Assembly: GCA_964526675.1 (NCBI GenBank)
Contig: CAZGLY010000009.1
Span: 1 to 64,000, forward strand
DNA length: 64,000 nucleotides
Direction: 5' to 3'
Source: CAZADA01 sp964526675
GTDB lineage: Bacteria > Pseudomonadota > Alphaproteobacteria > Caulobacterales > Maricaulaceae
The translations under genes were made by a program, and so were the position numbers. Below are positions 18,311 to 27,033 of this stretch, one piece after another. Numbering within the stretch: the first letter of the stretch is position 1; each line of letters starts with the position of its first letter. The notes under the pieces are model-generated. The model was not told where the DNA came from. It worked only from the letters and a program-made list of their open reading frames with translations, and did not search any database.

Positions 18311-19432
18311 ATGGCGGACACGAGCACGCGGCCGGATCTGAGCACGGCCTTGGACTACTTTGCCAAACGTCCGACGCCGGAGTTCGACGACGTCGTGCTG
18401 CGGGCGGATTACGCCGTGCGCGCGTATCTGAGTCTTTATCGGTTTCGCCGCACGGGCGGGGCGGAACCGCCGCGCGGCAAGCCGATCCGCAGTGATCAGC
18501 GCCTGCACATGGGCGTCCATTATGTGACCGACCATCCGCCGGTGCGGCTGTTCAACCTCTCGTTGATCGCGCTGCTGATCGTGTTTGAAAGCGCCGCGAA
18601 CGCGTATTTTTTCGGGGTCAGCAGCGATTTCGGGATCCTCGGCGGGTTGTTCCAAGCCGCGGCGGTGTCGCTGGCGAACGTGGCGGTGAGCTATTTCATC
18701 ATCGGCTTTTGGGGCTTGCGCCACATCACCGCGCCTTTGCGGTACCATTGGCCGAAGAAGATGATGGGCTTCCTCGCCATCGCGGTCGGCCTCACCGTCG
18801 TGTTCGCGATCAACTTGTCGGCCGCGCACTATCGCAATCTCATCGACCTTCAGTCCGTCGTGAACATCGACTCCATCGTGATTGAAGGCGTGCGGCCCAT
18901 CCTGCCGGGTCTCGGCGAATGGTGCGCGTCGGTGCTGCAGCCGCCGCTGGGCACCGATTTGAACGCCGCTGCGGCCAACGCCGCGTGCCGGCCGCTCAAT
19001 CTCTTGTCGTTGGACGCGGTGGTGTTGTTCGCTTTGGGCATGGCGATCGCGGCGTTGGCCGCCTTCGAAGGCCGGCGCTCCGACGCGCCCTTCCCCGGCC
19101 TCAGCGACGCCGCGCGCCAGCTGGAGAAGTCCCGTGAAGACCTTCGTGACGCGCTGATGGACTATTACGACAGCTACGAAGACTTGGTGGACGATCTCAA
19201 TGCGTTTCTGCAGAAAGATGAAGGCGAAAATGTCCGCATCACCACCAATGAGCGGGTGAAACTCTACAAAGCGCTCGATGACAAGGTCGGCACCTATCGA
19301 TATTTGCTCGAAACGCCGCTTGAAGAATTGCTGGCGGAGTTTGCGCTTCAAGACATGGGTCCGGACTTCCGGGTTCTGGGGCCCCACGGTCCTAAAGTTG
19401 CGCCCGCTGACGACGGAGGGGGGCCGCGATGA
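18311..19432 (+). CDS. Four-helix membrane protein with C-terminal cytosolic coiled coil
   Basis: I do not recognise the family. The 373-aa protein has a soluble N terminus of about 75 residues and four hydrophobic helices: near FNLSLIALLIVFESAANAYF, LFQAAAVSLANVAVSYFIIG, GFLAIAVGLTVVFAINLS and LDAVVLFALGMAIAALAAF. After these comes a charged, helical C terminus (QLEKSREDLRDALMDYYDSY onward) likely to form a coiled coil. ATG 18311 has GGGGGAG just upstream. Its stop overlaps the start of the next gene (ATGA), so the two are almost certainly made together. It starts 102 bases after the degenerate ABC gene on the same strand. Confidence 0.8.
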   Translation: MADTSTRPDLSTALDYFAKRPTPEFDDVVLRADYAVRAYLSLYRFRRTGGAEPPRGKPIRSDQRLHMGVHYVTDHPPVRLFNLSLIALLIVFESAANAYFFGVSSDFGILGGLFQAAAVSLANVAVSYFIIGFWGLRHITAPLRYHWPKKMMGFLAIAVGLTVVFAINLSAAHYRNLIDLQSVVNIDSIVIEGVRPILPGLGEWCASVLQPPLGTDLNAAAANAACRPLNLLSLDAVVLFALGMAIAALAAFEGRRSDAPFPGLSDAARQLEKSREDLRDALMDYYDSYEDLVDDLNAFLQKDEGENVRITTNERVKLYKALDDKVGTYRYLLETPLEELLAEFALQDMGPDFRVLGPHGPKVAPADDGGGPR

Positions 19433-20244
19433 GCCGTCGCCGCGAACAACGCCTGCGCCGGCTGGCGATCATCAACATCCTGGTGGTGGCGGGCGTGATC
19501 GGCGCCATCGCCTACACGCTCCACGCGCTGCGTCCCAAGGCCTATGATGAACGGACGCTGTGCCCGATCCTCGACGTGGACGAGACGCCCCCGCCGCACA
19601 CCGTCATCATCGTCGACAAAACCGACAGCTACTCCGCGCAGCAAACGCAGTTGATCTCCGACGCGATCCTGCGCGCGAAAGACCGGCTCGATTTGGGCGA
19701 GCGGATCACCATTGCGGCCCTTGACGACGCCGGCCGTTACGACCCCCGCGGCGAAATCTCTCTGTGCAATCCCGGCCGTCCCGACCAGGTGAACCCTCTC
19801 TACACCAACCCCCGCTTGGTCCAGGAAAAGTACGAGAGCTCGTTTGACGTTCCCCTCGAACGGGCGCTGGCCGACTTGGTCCAACCCCGCCAGGCGCCCT
19901 CCAGTCCCATTTTGGAGGCGCTGGCCCGGCAAGCCCAAACCGAGGCGTTCGCCCGCGGCGTGCCGCGCCGACGCGTCCTGCTGGTCTCCGACATGCTTCA
20001 GAATTCCGATGTGTTTTCGGTTTACGGCGGCGGCGCCGGCGTGTTGCCGGAGGACATGCCGACGCCGGACGACGCCGCCCGCGCGTTGGAGGAGCGGTTT
20101 GGCGACACGCTGCGTGGCGTGCGCCTGGAAGTGCGCTTGATCCCCCGCGGCCGCTGGGAAGACCTCCAACGCGGCCGGCTGCGCGCCTATTGGGAGGAGC
20201 TGGCGGACGCGTTGGGCATGACGATCCGTTGGCGGGACCTCTAA
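19429..20244 (+). CDS. Membrane-anchored von Willebrand A-like protein
   Basis: A 271-aa protein with a basic N terminus (MSRRREQRLRR), one helix (residues 12-32), then an extracytoplasmic domain. TVIIVDKTDSYS near residue 58 gives D63-x-T65-x-S67, close to the MIDAS D-x-S-x-S of vWA domains. A second vWA-like strand, RVLLVSDMLQNSDVF, lies near residue 183. Two cysteines (C45 and C105) could form a disulphide. Coupled by a 4-base overlap to the preceding membrane protein, its likely partner. No specific function can be given. Confidence 0.78.
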   Translation: MSRRREQRLRRLAIINILVVAGVIGAIAYTLHALRPKAYDERTLCPILDVDETPPPHTVIIVDKTDSYSAQQTQLISDAILRAKDRLDLGERITIAALDDAGRYDPRGEISLCNPGRPDQVNPLYTNPRLVQEKYESSFDVPLERALADLVQPRQAPSSPILEALARQAQTEAFARGVPRRRVLLVSDMLQNSDVFSVYGGGAGVLPEDMPTPDDAARALEERFGDTLRGVRLEVRLIPRGRWEDLQRGRLRAYWEELADALGMTIRWRDL

Positions 20245-20266
20245 CGAGACGCCCGATCGCCTGTCC

Positions 20267-21043
20267 TCATCGGATTGTGGACTGCAGGAAACTCACGGTT
20301 TGGCCGTAAAGCCGAACCGCGGTCAGCACGCCGCTGGCGTACGCCCCGGTGTCCACGCCGATGCGCCGGAAGCTGTGAAACGGCTCCGGCTCCGGCGTGT
20401 GGCCATGCACAATCACCTTTTCGAGACGCGAATCGTCATCGAGGAATTCATCGCGGATCCACAGCAGGTCGTCCTGGGATTGCTCCGCCAGCAGCACGCC
20501 CGGCCGCACGCCCGCGTGGACGAACGCGTAATCGCCGTTCGTCGTGATGTAGGACAAGTCGCGCAAAAAGGTCACATGCGCGTCCGGGACGGCGTCGGCG
20601 AACTCCTTACGCGCGCGCTCCCACGCCTGCCCGCCGGCCTCCGCGGCGGGCGCGGTGACGCCGTAGGACTTCATCGTCGCATCACCGCCGAAAGCGCACC
20701 ACCGAGCGCCCGCGCTGGCGTCGTCGAGAAACTCCAACATGGTGTCTTCGTGGTTGCCGCGCAGGAACCGGATGTCGTCGAACTGGCTTTGAAGCGCAAT
20801 CAGCTCGTCCAACACGCCGGCGGAATCCGGACCGCGGTCCACATAGTCGCCGAGGAACACCACAACACTTCGAACGTCGCCGTTTCCCTCCGCGCGGGTG
20901 GCGGCCACGTCCTGAACAACGCCGTCCAAAAGAGCGACAAGGAGCTCACGGCACCCATGAACGTCGCCGACAGCGAACACCAATTGACCAGGACCAGCAG
21001 CAGGAGCGCGCGGCCGGAATGAGCGTGCGATCGCACCGATCAT
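20267..21043 (-). CDS. PPP-family metallophosphoesterase (serine/threonine phosphatase-like)
   Basis: The three metal-site signatures of the PPP family are present: GDVHG (residues about 29-33), GDYVDRG and RGNHE. The late histidine of the metal site is probably that in FVHAGVRPG, followed by VHGHTPEP. About 258 aa is usual for bacterial PrpA/ApaH-like phosphatases, which dephosphorylate proteins or cleave diadenosine tetraphosphate; sequence alone does not separate these. ATG 21043 has GGGGA upstream; ATG 21088 would add 15 residues. It converges with the vWA-like gene, with 22 bases between the stops. Confidence 0.9.
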   Translation of the reverse strand: MIGAIARSFRPRAPAAGPGQLVFAVGDVHGCRELLVALLDGVVQDVAATRAEGNGDVRSVVVFLGDYVDRGPDSAGVLDELIALQSQFDDIRFLRGNHEDTMLEFLDDASAGARWCAFGGDATMKSYGVTAPAAEAGGQAWERARKEFADAVPDAHVTFLRDLSYITTNGDYAFVHAGVRPGVLLAEQSQDDLLWIRDEFLDDDSRLEKVIVHGHTPEPEPFHSFRRIGVDTGAYASGVLTAVRLYGQTVSFLQSTIR

Positions 21044-21136
21044 CACCGTCCCCAAATTTCGAATAAGCACATGCGAAACGCTTAGCACATATTCGCAACG
21101 CCGGAACGGAAGACAAGAGAGGCGCCGCGCGGCGCG

Positions 21137-21484
21137 TCACCCGCCTTTGGGCCACGCGCCGACAAACGCTGCGATCACCGCCCACCAAAACGCGCCGCAC
21201 ACCACCACCGCAAACAAAACACCCACGCCCGGCGGCCAGCGCTCCTCCTCCGCCGGCTCCTCGAGCGCGCTGACGGCGGAAGCCAGGAGCGCGTGAATCG
21301 GGGAGGTCTCCCCGTCATTGTCGCCCTCACCGCCGACGTCCGCAAAGGCGGCTTCGCGGGGCGCGGCTCCCTCAGGCGCCGCGGCGGGCGCCTCGTCAGC
21401 GACGGCGTTCGCGTCCTCGAGCGCGTCAGGCTCCGGGATCTTGGCACGACCAGATGATGACGCTCGCACACCAGCCTCCCGCAT
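21137..21484 (-). CDS. Small acidic protein with C-terminal membrane helix
   Basis: Not recognised. The 115-residue product has a disordered Ala/Glu/Pro-rich N-terminal two-thirds (many acidic residues, residues 15-80) and one helix near the C terminus (GVGVLFAVVVCGAFWWAVIAAF). It would be tail-anchored, with only WPKGG after the helix. Codon use fits the neighbourhood, but no strong ribosome binding site precedes ATG 21484, so existence is likely rather than certain. Confidence 0.5.
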   Translation of the reverse strand: MREAGVRASSSGRAKIPEPDALEDANAVADEAPAAAPEGAAPREAAFADVGGEGDNDGETSPIHALLASAVSALEEPAEEERWPPGVGVLFAVVVCGAFWWAVIAAFVGAWPKGG

Positions 21485-21661
21485 GAAGGACCATCGCGCG
21501 CGCGACGCGGCCCGCCCCTGCGACGAAGGGTCATCTCACCAGGGAAACTTTGACGAAGTGATCACGCAGTCGATGCAGTTTTAGCGGCGCGCGCCGTGCT
21601 GTAGTGTGCCCCACGCGTGGTGTCGCGCTGCGAGCGCGTCTGACGCGATCTGGGGGACGTT

Positions 21662-22339
21662 GTGGTTGATTTGCTGCCGCCAACGGAGGAGCGGCCCGCT
21701 GGGCTGACGCGCCGGGTGCTTGCGCGCCTGGCGGCGGCTTGTTTTTTCCTCACCGGCGTGGCGGCGCTGCTGATCGCGCACGCGGATGGGCGCGCGCTCG
21801 TTGCCGATCGCGCCATTACGGCGGCGGAGGCCGCCACCGACGAAGAGACCAAAGCGGCGTTTTTGGCGACCGCCCGTGCGCGCTTGCGCGGCGGGCTGAA
21901 CACCTCAGGGCTCAGTGTGGCGACGGCGCGCGTCACCCTGTTGGGCGCCGAGCCGGACTACGATCGCGCGGAGCGGCGTCTTGTCTCCGCGCTTCAGGGC
22001 TCGCCGGCGCGCGCGTCGGTCTGGGCGCTTTTGGCGGAAGCCCGCGCCGCGCGGGCCGGTTTCGCCGATGACTCCGCGCTGGAGGCGCTGCAGACCTCCT
22101 TCTTGGTGGCCACCTTCGGCGGGCCGGAACTGCGGCGGCGGCGTCTGGCGTTCGTCCTCGGGTATTGGGACGATTTGGATCGCAGTCTGCAGCGCGCCGG
22201 CATGCGCCAGGTCGCCGCGCTTGGCGCGTCGCGGGAAGATGAACAGTGGGCCCGCGGCCTGCTCGCCGACACGCCGCCGGGTCCCGCGCGCGAGGCGTTC
22301 GCACGCGCCCTCGATCGGGCCGACATTCCTTACGAGTGA
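21662..22339 (+). CDS. Hypothetical single-pass membrane protein, helical repeat-like
   Basis: Not recognised as a named family. The 225-aa product has an N-terminal anchor (AACFFLTGVAALLIAH, residues about 25-40) and an Ala/Arg/Leu-rich helical exterior with TPR-like periodicity (ATARARLRGGL, YDRAERRLVSALQGSPARASVWALLAEARAARAG). GTG 21662 is the likely start. It converges with the O-antigen ligase-like gene (25 bases between stops). Proteins of this type are often found beside Wzy/WaaL genes and may belong to the same envelope polysaccharide pathway, but this is inference from position. Confidence 0.7.
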   Translation: MVDLLPPTEERPAGLTRRVLARLAAACFFLTGVAALLIAHADGRALVADRAITAAEAATDEETKAAFLATARARLRGGLNTSGLSVATARVTLLGAEPDYDRAERRLVSALQGSPARASVWALLAEARAARAGFADDSALEALQTSFLVATFGGPELRRRRLAFVLGYWDDLDRSLQRAGMRQVAALGASREDEQWARGLLADTPPGPAREAFARALDRADIPYE

Positions 22340-22364
22340 TCGCGAGCGCGAAACGCCGCAGGCG

Positions 22365-23690
22365 TCACATGCGCCGAGCGGTTGCGGTTTTGGTCACCGC
22401 CAGCCCCGCAGCCACGCCCAAAAGCACAGTCCACAGCAGCGCCACCGGCATGCCCTGAAGCCCATCGCTGGCGACCCCATCAAGCAGCGTCCACGCGCTG
22501 ACCACAACCACCGCGCGCAACCAGCTCCGCATGCGTTTGCGCCATTCCGCCGCGCGCGCCGCCAAGGTCATCAGCACGCCCACGCAGCCGCCCATCGCAA
22601 GGGTGGCCAGCACGCCCGCCTCCACCAGCCATTGCACATAAAGGCTGTGCGCGGTGAGATCGCCGTCGAGGGCCGTCCAGTTCTGCGCCGTCTCGATCAG
22701 GCTGTTTTCGACCCCAAACGCGCCAAAGCCATAGCCGAAGACAGGCGCCGCCCCGATCGCGCGCCCATGGGCCGCCAGACCCGCCAGCCGCTCAGGGTCG
22801 CTGAAGGCGGCGCTCAACAGCGCCACATGGCCGAACATCGTCGCCGCGAACGCGACGCCCGTGACGGCCATGGCGGTCACCGCCCAACCGTAACGGCCCC
22901 GCGCCGCACGGCACTCCCACGCCGTGAGCCCCAGCATGACCGCGGCCAACCCCACACGCCCCACCACATCGTCCTGCGCCACCGCCGCCGCGCCCGCCAC
23001 CAGCGTCGCGACCACGCCGAGCCCCGCGGCGCGCGCGAAAGCCGTGACGCCGAGTTGTCGGTCAAACGCTTCGCGCACGGCCTGCAGCACCCGCGCATAG
23101 CCCAACACCGCAGTCACGGAGAACAGAAGCGCCGCGGCGTCCCCCGAAGACGCGACGCCTTCGCTTCCGAGCGCGCCTTGAACGAGGACCAACGCCGCAA
23201 AGGCGGTCCCGCCCCACAGCGTCAGCGTGAAAAACAGACGCGCGCGACGGTCATTGCGGCCGATCACCGTTCCGCAGAGAAACGCAGCCGCCAGGCCGAG
23301 CAGCTTCAACACCTCGCGCACCGTGGCGCCGCGGTCGAGCGTCACGGCGCCCGGCGCGTCGACCAACGCCCACAAGGGATGCGCCAAGCCGGGCCCTCCC
23401 GGCGTCAGCTGAAACAGCCCGACCAGAACAACGAACCCGAACAACCCCGCCGCGACGCCGACCTCGGTCATGGCCTGCACGGTCGCCTGGCCCTTCACCA
23501 TCAGCAGCGCAACGCCCGCCAAAAAAAGCCATGCCGACGCCAGACCGGCCCCCGCCGGATCTGGGCCGCCCAAGGTCGCGTAGCCCAACACCAGAAGCGC
23601 CGCGGCCGCGGCGGACAATGGCCAATTTTGCGGCCAAGCGTAGCGCATCCGGTCACGAAACCGGGCGAGCGCGGCCAGAGCGCTGTCCAT
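22365..23690 (-). CDS. O-antigen ligase/polymerase (Wzy/WaaL-like) membrane protein
   Basis: A 441-aa protein with about 11-12 hydrophobic segments. The large periplasmic loop contains the Wzy_C signature: VFGYGFGAFGVENSL, then TAHSLYVQWLVEAGVLATL, where the H-S/N-x-Y-x-x-x-L-x-E-x-G pattern is diagnostic. Such proteins join or polymerise lipid-linked glycans in the periplasm. Whether it acts as ligase or polymerase cannot be decided from sequence. No glycosyltransferase genes are adjacent. Confidence 0.85.
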   Translation of the reverse strand: MDSALAALARFRDRMRYAWPQNWPLSAAAAALLVLGYATLGGPDPAGAGLASAWLFLAGVALLMVKGQATVQAMTEVGVAAGLFGFVVLVGLFQLTPGGPGLAHPLWALVDAPGAVTLDRGATVREVLKLLGLAAAFLCGTVIGRNDRRARLFFTLTLWGGTAFAALVLVQGALGSEGVASSGDAAALLFSVTAVLGYARVLQAVREAFDRQLGVTAFARAAGLGVVATLVAGAAAVAQDDVVGRVGLAAVMLGLTAWECRAARGRYGWAVTAMAVTGVAFAATMFGHVALLSAAFSDPERLAGLAAHGRAIGAAPVFGYGFGAFGVENSLIETAQNWTALDGDLTAHSLYVQWLVEAGVLATLAMGGCVGVLMTLAARAAEWRKRMRSWLRAVVVVSAWTLLDGVASDGLQGMPVALLWTVLLGVAAGLAVTKTATARRM

Positions 23691-23776
23691 GGGCCCCTCA
23701 CTGCGCGCGGGCGCACGCCATTGATGGACGGCGGGCCCGCTGTGGCGAACCTCGACGCGACCTTAACGCCACAGCT

Positions 23777-25723
23777 CTAGCGGAGCGACCCCGCCGGCGC
23801 CAGCGTGGGCGCCTCCTCGAACGCCGCCTTCGCCGCCTCCGGCTCATCCGCCGCCGCTTGGCGCGCCCACATGCGCGCGTAAAGACCGCCGCGCGCGAGA
23901 AGAGAAGCGTGGTCGCCCTCCTCCACCACCCGCCCTTGATCGAGCACGATGATGCGGTCCGCGTTTGCAATCGTCGAGAGGCGGTGGGCCACGGCGATGG
24001 TCGTGCGTCCGCGCGCGGCCTCCGCCAACGCCGCTTGAACATCCTGCTCGGTCTTGCTGTCGAGCGACGACGTCGCTTCGTCGAGCACGAGAATGCACGG
24101 ATCCTTGAGGATCGCCCGGGCCACGCCCACCCTCTGGCGTTCGCCGCCGGAGAGCTTCAACCCTCGCTCGCCCACGCGGGTGGCGAGCCCCTCAGGCAAG
24201 GAATCAATCAGTTCGCCCAGTTGGGCGCGCCGGGCGGCGTTCATGATCGCCGCGTCGTCCGCGTCCGGGCGGCCATAGGCGATGTTGTAACGCAGCGTGT
24301 CGTTGAAGAGCACGACGTCCTGCGGCACCAGGCCCAACGCCTCGCGCAAGCTCTGCTGCGTGACGTCCCGAACATCGACGCCGTCGATCACCACCCGGCC
24401 GTCAGCCGGGTCATAGAAGCGAAACAACAGCTTCAAGAGCGTCGACTTGCCCGCCCCGCTTGGGCCGACAACGCCGGTGAACCCGCCCGCCGGCGCCTCA
24501 AAACTCACATCGTCGAGCCCCGCGGCGCGGCCTTCATGGGCGAAGCGCACGCTCTCAAAACGCACCGAGCCGCTCTTGCGGACGAACGGGCGCGCGTCTG
24601 GGGCGTCCTCAACATCCCGCGGCACCTCGAGCAGGCCGAACAGCGTCTCCATGTCCACGACGCCCTGGCGGATCTCCCGCCACGCCCACCCCAGGATGTT
24701 CATCGGCCGATACAAGCTCAGCAGCATCAGCATGACCGTGGTCACGTCGCCGACGCCGTCGAGCGCGCCCATCGCCACACCCGCGCCGGCCGTCAGGATC
24801 GCCGCGCCGAGGCCCGCGTGCATGATGAATTCTTGACCGACATTGAGACCCGCCAAGGAGCGGGACAGCCGCACGACCAGCGTGTTGTAGTCGCGCGTCG
24901 CCTGGTCGTAGCGCAGCGCTTCGCGGTCTTCCGCGCCAAACGCCTTCACGGTCTCGAAGTTGGTCAGCGCGTCCACCGCCCGCGCCCGCAGCTCCGTATC
25001 GGCTCGGTTGAGCACCCGCCGCTGCCGGGCGCGCCACTCCGTCACCCGGATGGTGAACGCCGCGAACACGGCCACCGTCGCGACGGCGATAAACGCGAAC
25101 CGCCAACCAAACGCCGCCGTCAGCGCGATCGCCGCCAACGCCAGCTCAACCAGGGTCGGCCCGATGTTGAAGCCGAGGAAGCGCAGCAGATACTCCATCG
25201 ACCCCGCGCCCCGCTCGATGATGCGTTGGAGCGCGCCGGCCCGGCGTTTCACATGGAATTGCAACGGCAGATTGTTGGCGTAAGCGAACGCGTCGACGGC
25301 GATGACCCGCATGGCGTCTTGGGTCACGGGCGTGAAAAACGCGTCGCGGAGATAAGGCAACGCCGCTGAGGCGAAGCGTGCGGCCACGAAGACCAACGCC
25401 AGCGTCGCAAACGCGCTCAGCGCGGCGAGCCCCTCGGCCTCCAGGCGATTGATCGCCTCGCCCAGAAAAAACGGACCCGCCACCGAGAGCGCCTTCGAGA
25501 TAACGGTGATCACAATCGCCATCGCGATCCACGGCCGCCAATGCCGCAAGTCCGGACGGGCGAGGATTGCGAACAAGCGGCTGACCGCGCGCCCCAAAGT
25601 GGCGCGACCCGCGGCGACGTCCTCAAAACGCGTGTCCGCCTCGGGAGAAGGCTGCGCGGCGCCGGCCGGCGGCGCGGATCGGGGGGCGGCGGGGGCGAGC
25701 GGCGAAGCGGAAGCGTCAGTCAT
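23777..25723 (-). CDS. ABC transporter, Atm1/HMT1 type, fused permease-ATPase
   Basis: A 648-aa half-transporter. Six membrane helices (about residues 60-350) include ERGAGSMEYLLRFLGFNIGPT, characteristic of the mitochondrial Atm1/ABCB7 group. The ATPase has Walker A GPSGAGKST, Q-loop VPQDVVLF, signature LSGGERQR, Walker B CILVLDEATSSLD and the H-loop histidine AHRLST. Members export glutathione-linked sulphur or metal species. A low-complexity N terminus of about 40 residues (Ala/Pro/Ser) precedes the core. The glutathione reductase gene is elsewhere in the window. Confidence 0.95.
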   Translation of the reverse strand: MTDASASPLAPAAPRSAPPAGAAQPSPEADTRFEDVAAGRATLGRAVSRLFAILARPDLRHWRPWIAMAIVITVISKALSVAGPFFLGEAINRLEAEGLAALSAFATLALVFVAARFASAALPYLRDAFFTPVTQDAMRVIAVDAFAYANNLPLQFHVKRRAGALQRIIERGAGSMEYLLRFLGFNIGPTLVELALAAIALTAAFGWRFAFIAVATVAVFAAFTIRVTEWRARQRRVLNRADTELRARAVDALTNFETVKAFGAEDREALRYDQATRDYNTLVVRLSRSLAGLNVGQEFIMHAGLGAAILTAGAGVAMGALDGVGDVTTVMLMLLSLYRPMNILGWAWREIRQGVVDMETLFGLLEVPRDVEDAPDARPFVRKSGSVRFESVRFAHEGRAAGLDDVSFEAPAGGFTGVVGPSGAGKSTLLKLLFRFYDPADGRVVIDGVDVRDVTQQSLREALGLVPQDVVLFNDTLRYNIAYGRPDADDAAIMNAARRAQLGELIDSLPEGLATRVGERGLKLSGGERQRVGVARAILKDPCILVLDEATSSLDSKTEQDVQAALAEAARGRTTIAVAHRLSTIANADRIIVLDQGRVVEEGDHASLLARGGLYARMWARQAAADEPEAAKAAFEEAPTLAPAGSLR

Positions 25724-25794
25724 GTCCGGGAGATAGAGCGGCCGGACGCGCAGCGCCAGTCACGCTCCCCAACCGAACATCCCCGGCGCGCCAG

Positions 25795-25856
25795 GCGCCC
25801 AACCGAACCCCGCGCGGGGGCGGGCCGGGCGCCCAACCGCATCCCACGCGGGGGCG
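25795..25856. repeat. Tandem pair of 28-base repeats with a C4GCGCG4-type palindrome
   Basis: Copies at 25795-25822 and 25829-25856 both begin GCGCCCAACCG and end CGCGGGGGCG, with 25 of 28 bases identical. The first contains the self-complementary CCCCGCGCGGGG. A shorter relative (CCCCAACCGAACATCCCC) lies at 25767-25784. The repeats lie in the 137-base gap between the LysM gene stop and the Atm1-like start, both on the minus strand. They could act as a transcription stop or a local duplication; there is no T-run to support a classic terminator. Confidence 0.55.
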
Positions 25857-25860
25857 CGCG

Positions 25861-26919
25861 TCAGCCGCGATCGGGGTCGCCGTCGACGTCCGGGGCTTCG
25901 AACACCTGGCCCGGATAAATCAGATTGGGGTCGCGGATTTGGGTCTCATTCGCGGCGTAGATCACCGTGTATTGCCAGCCGGAGCCATAGAGCCGCCGCG
26001 CGAGCCGCCACAGCGAGTTGCCGGGCTGAACAACCACCGTGCGCGGTCCGATTTCGGCCAACGCCTCCGGCGCGGCGCGCTCGAAGGGCGCGACAATCAC
26101 GGCTGTCACCCGGCCCAGACCGTCAAGCTGGTCGATTTGAAGATCATAGACGCCCGGCGCCAGCGACGATCCCGCCACCAACGACCACGCGCCGTTGCCG
26201 TCCACCCGCGCTTCGCCCAGCTGCACGCGATCGGCCAGCACCCGCACGCGCGTGTCCGGTTCCGCGCGGCCGGAAAAGATCACGCCCCCGGCGTCGTCAT
26301 AATCGATGGCCAACAGCGCCAAGGGCTGGCCGGAATCCGACAAGGGCGACTGCAAGATCCGGCTGGCTCCGCCGGGGCTCCCCAGAACGACGAGGGGTTT
26401 GCTGTCGCGGCTTTCGGGGACCGAGACGATCACCACCTGCTCGGAACGGATTTCCTGACCCGTCGGCAACCGCATCAGGAGCGACAGCTCCACCGCGCCC
26501 GCGGGCAACGGGTCCGTCAGCACCACCACCCATTCGCCGCCGGCGTCGATCCGGACCTCGGACAGGGGCTCGCCGTCGGCGAGCACAATCGCCGTCGCGC
26601 CGCTGGCGCCGCGGCCCGCGATCGTGGCGGCGCCGCTGGGATCGACGCGCACGATATCAAAACTTGGCGGCGCGATTCGCACCGGCGTCGCCGGTTCCGG
26701 CTCCACCGCCGGCGGCTCCTCGACCGCCGGGGCCTCCGGCGCGGCGTCGACACGCTCCACCGGGCGCTCTTCGATTCGCTCCACCGGGCCCAATTCGGTC
26801 ACCGTGCGGGAGCTGGGCGGCCGATCCACATCGCCCCGCATCAGATACGTCGCCGCCCCGCCCGCAAGCAAAGCGACCGCGACGAAAAAGGCGATGACGA
26901 GCGCGCGGCGATCTTCCAT
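25861..26919 (-). CDS. Membrane-anchored LysM-domain protein
   Basis: About 352 aa. It has an N-terminal membrane anchor (ALVIAFFVAVALLAGGAATYL), a Pro/Glu/Val-rich linker (residues about 40-85) and two Ig-like segments (IAGRGASGATAIVLADGEPL; FSGRAEPDTRVRVLAD). The C-terminal LysM domain (VVVQPGNSLWRLARRLYG...PNLIYPGQVFEAP) binds peptidoglycan glycan strands. This plan is typical of alphaproteobacterial 'Ig-like domain-LysM' proteins. ATG 26919 is ten bases after GGGAGG; ATG 26943 is possible. It is divergent from the LOG-family gene. Confidence 0.88.
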   Translation of the reverse strand: MEDRRALVIAFFVAVALLAGGAATYLMRGDVDRPPSSRTVTELGPVERIEERPVERVDAAPEAPAVEEPPAVEPEPATPVRIAPPSFDIVRVDPSGAATIAGRGASGATAIVLADGEPLSEVRIDAGGEWVVVLTDPLPAGAVELSLLMRLPTGQEIRSEQVVIVSVPESRDSKPLVVLGSPGGASRILQSPLSDSGQPLALLAIDYDDAGGVIFSGRAEPDTRVRVLADRVQLGEARVDGNGAWSLVAGSSLAPGVYDLQIDQLDGLGRVTAVIVAPFERAAPEALAEIGPRTVVVQPGNSLWRLARRLYGSGWQYTVIYAANETQIRDPNLIYPGQVFEAPDVDGDPDRG

Positions 26920-27033
26920 GGCGATGCGGCCTCCCTTGGGCATGGGTCGCCGACCAGCCCGGCTTCCGGTAATTTAAAGGCGACGCGAATCTGTGGCAAC
27001 AACCGCCCATCACCAACCAACCCTAGACACGAC

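Noticed and set aside
17591..19387. Open minus-strand frame of 598 codons
   Set aside because: Antisense to the pseudo-ABC and membrane protein genes, which have signal motifs and overlapping start/stop junctions.
21915..23780. Open plus-strand frame of 621 codons
   Set aside because: Opposite the O-antigen ligase-like gene; His/Arg/Gln-rich shadow.
25939..27033. 365-codon in-frame N-terminal extension of the LOG gene
   Set aside because: Antisense to the LysM gene and without relation to LOG proteins; the family N terminus begins at 27034.
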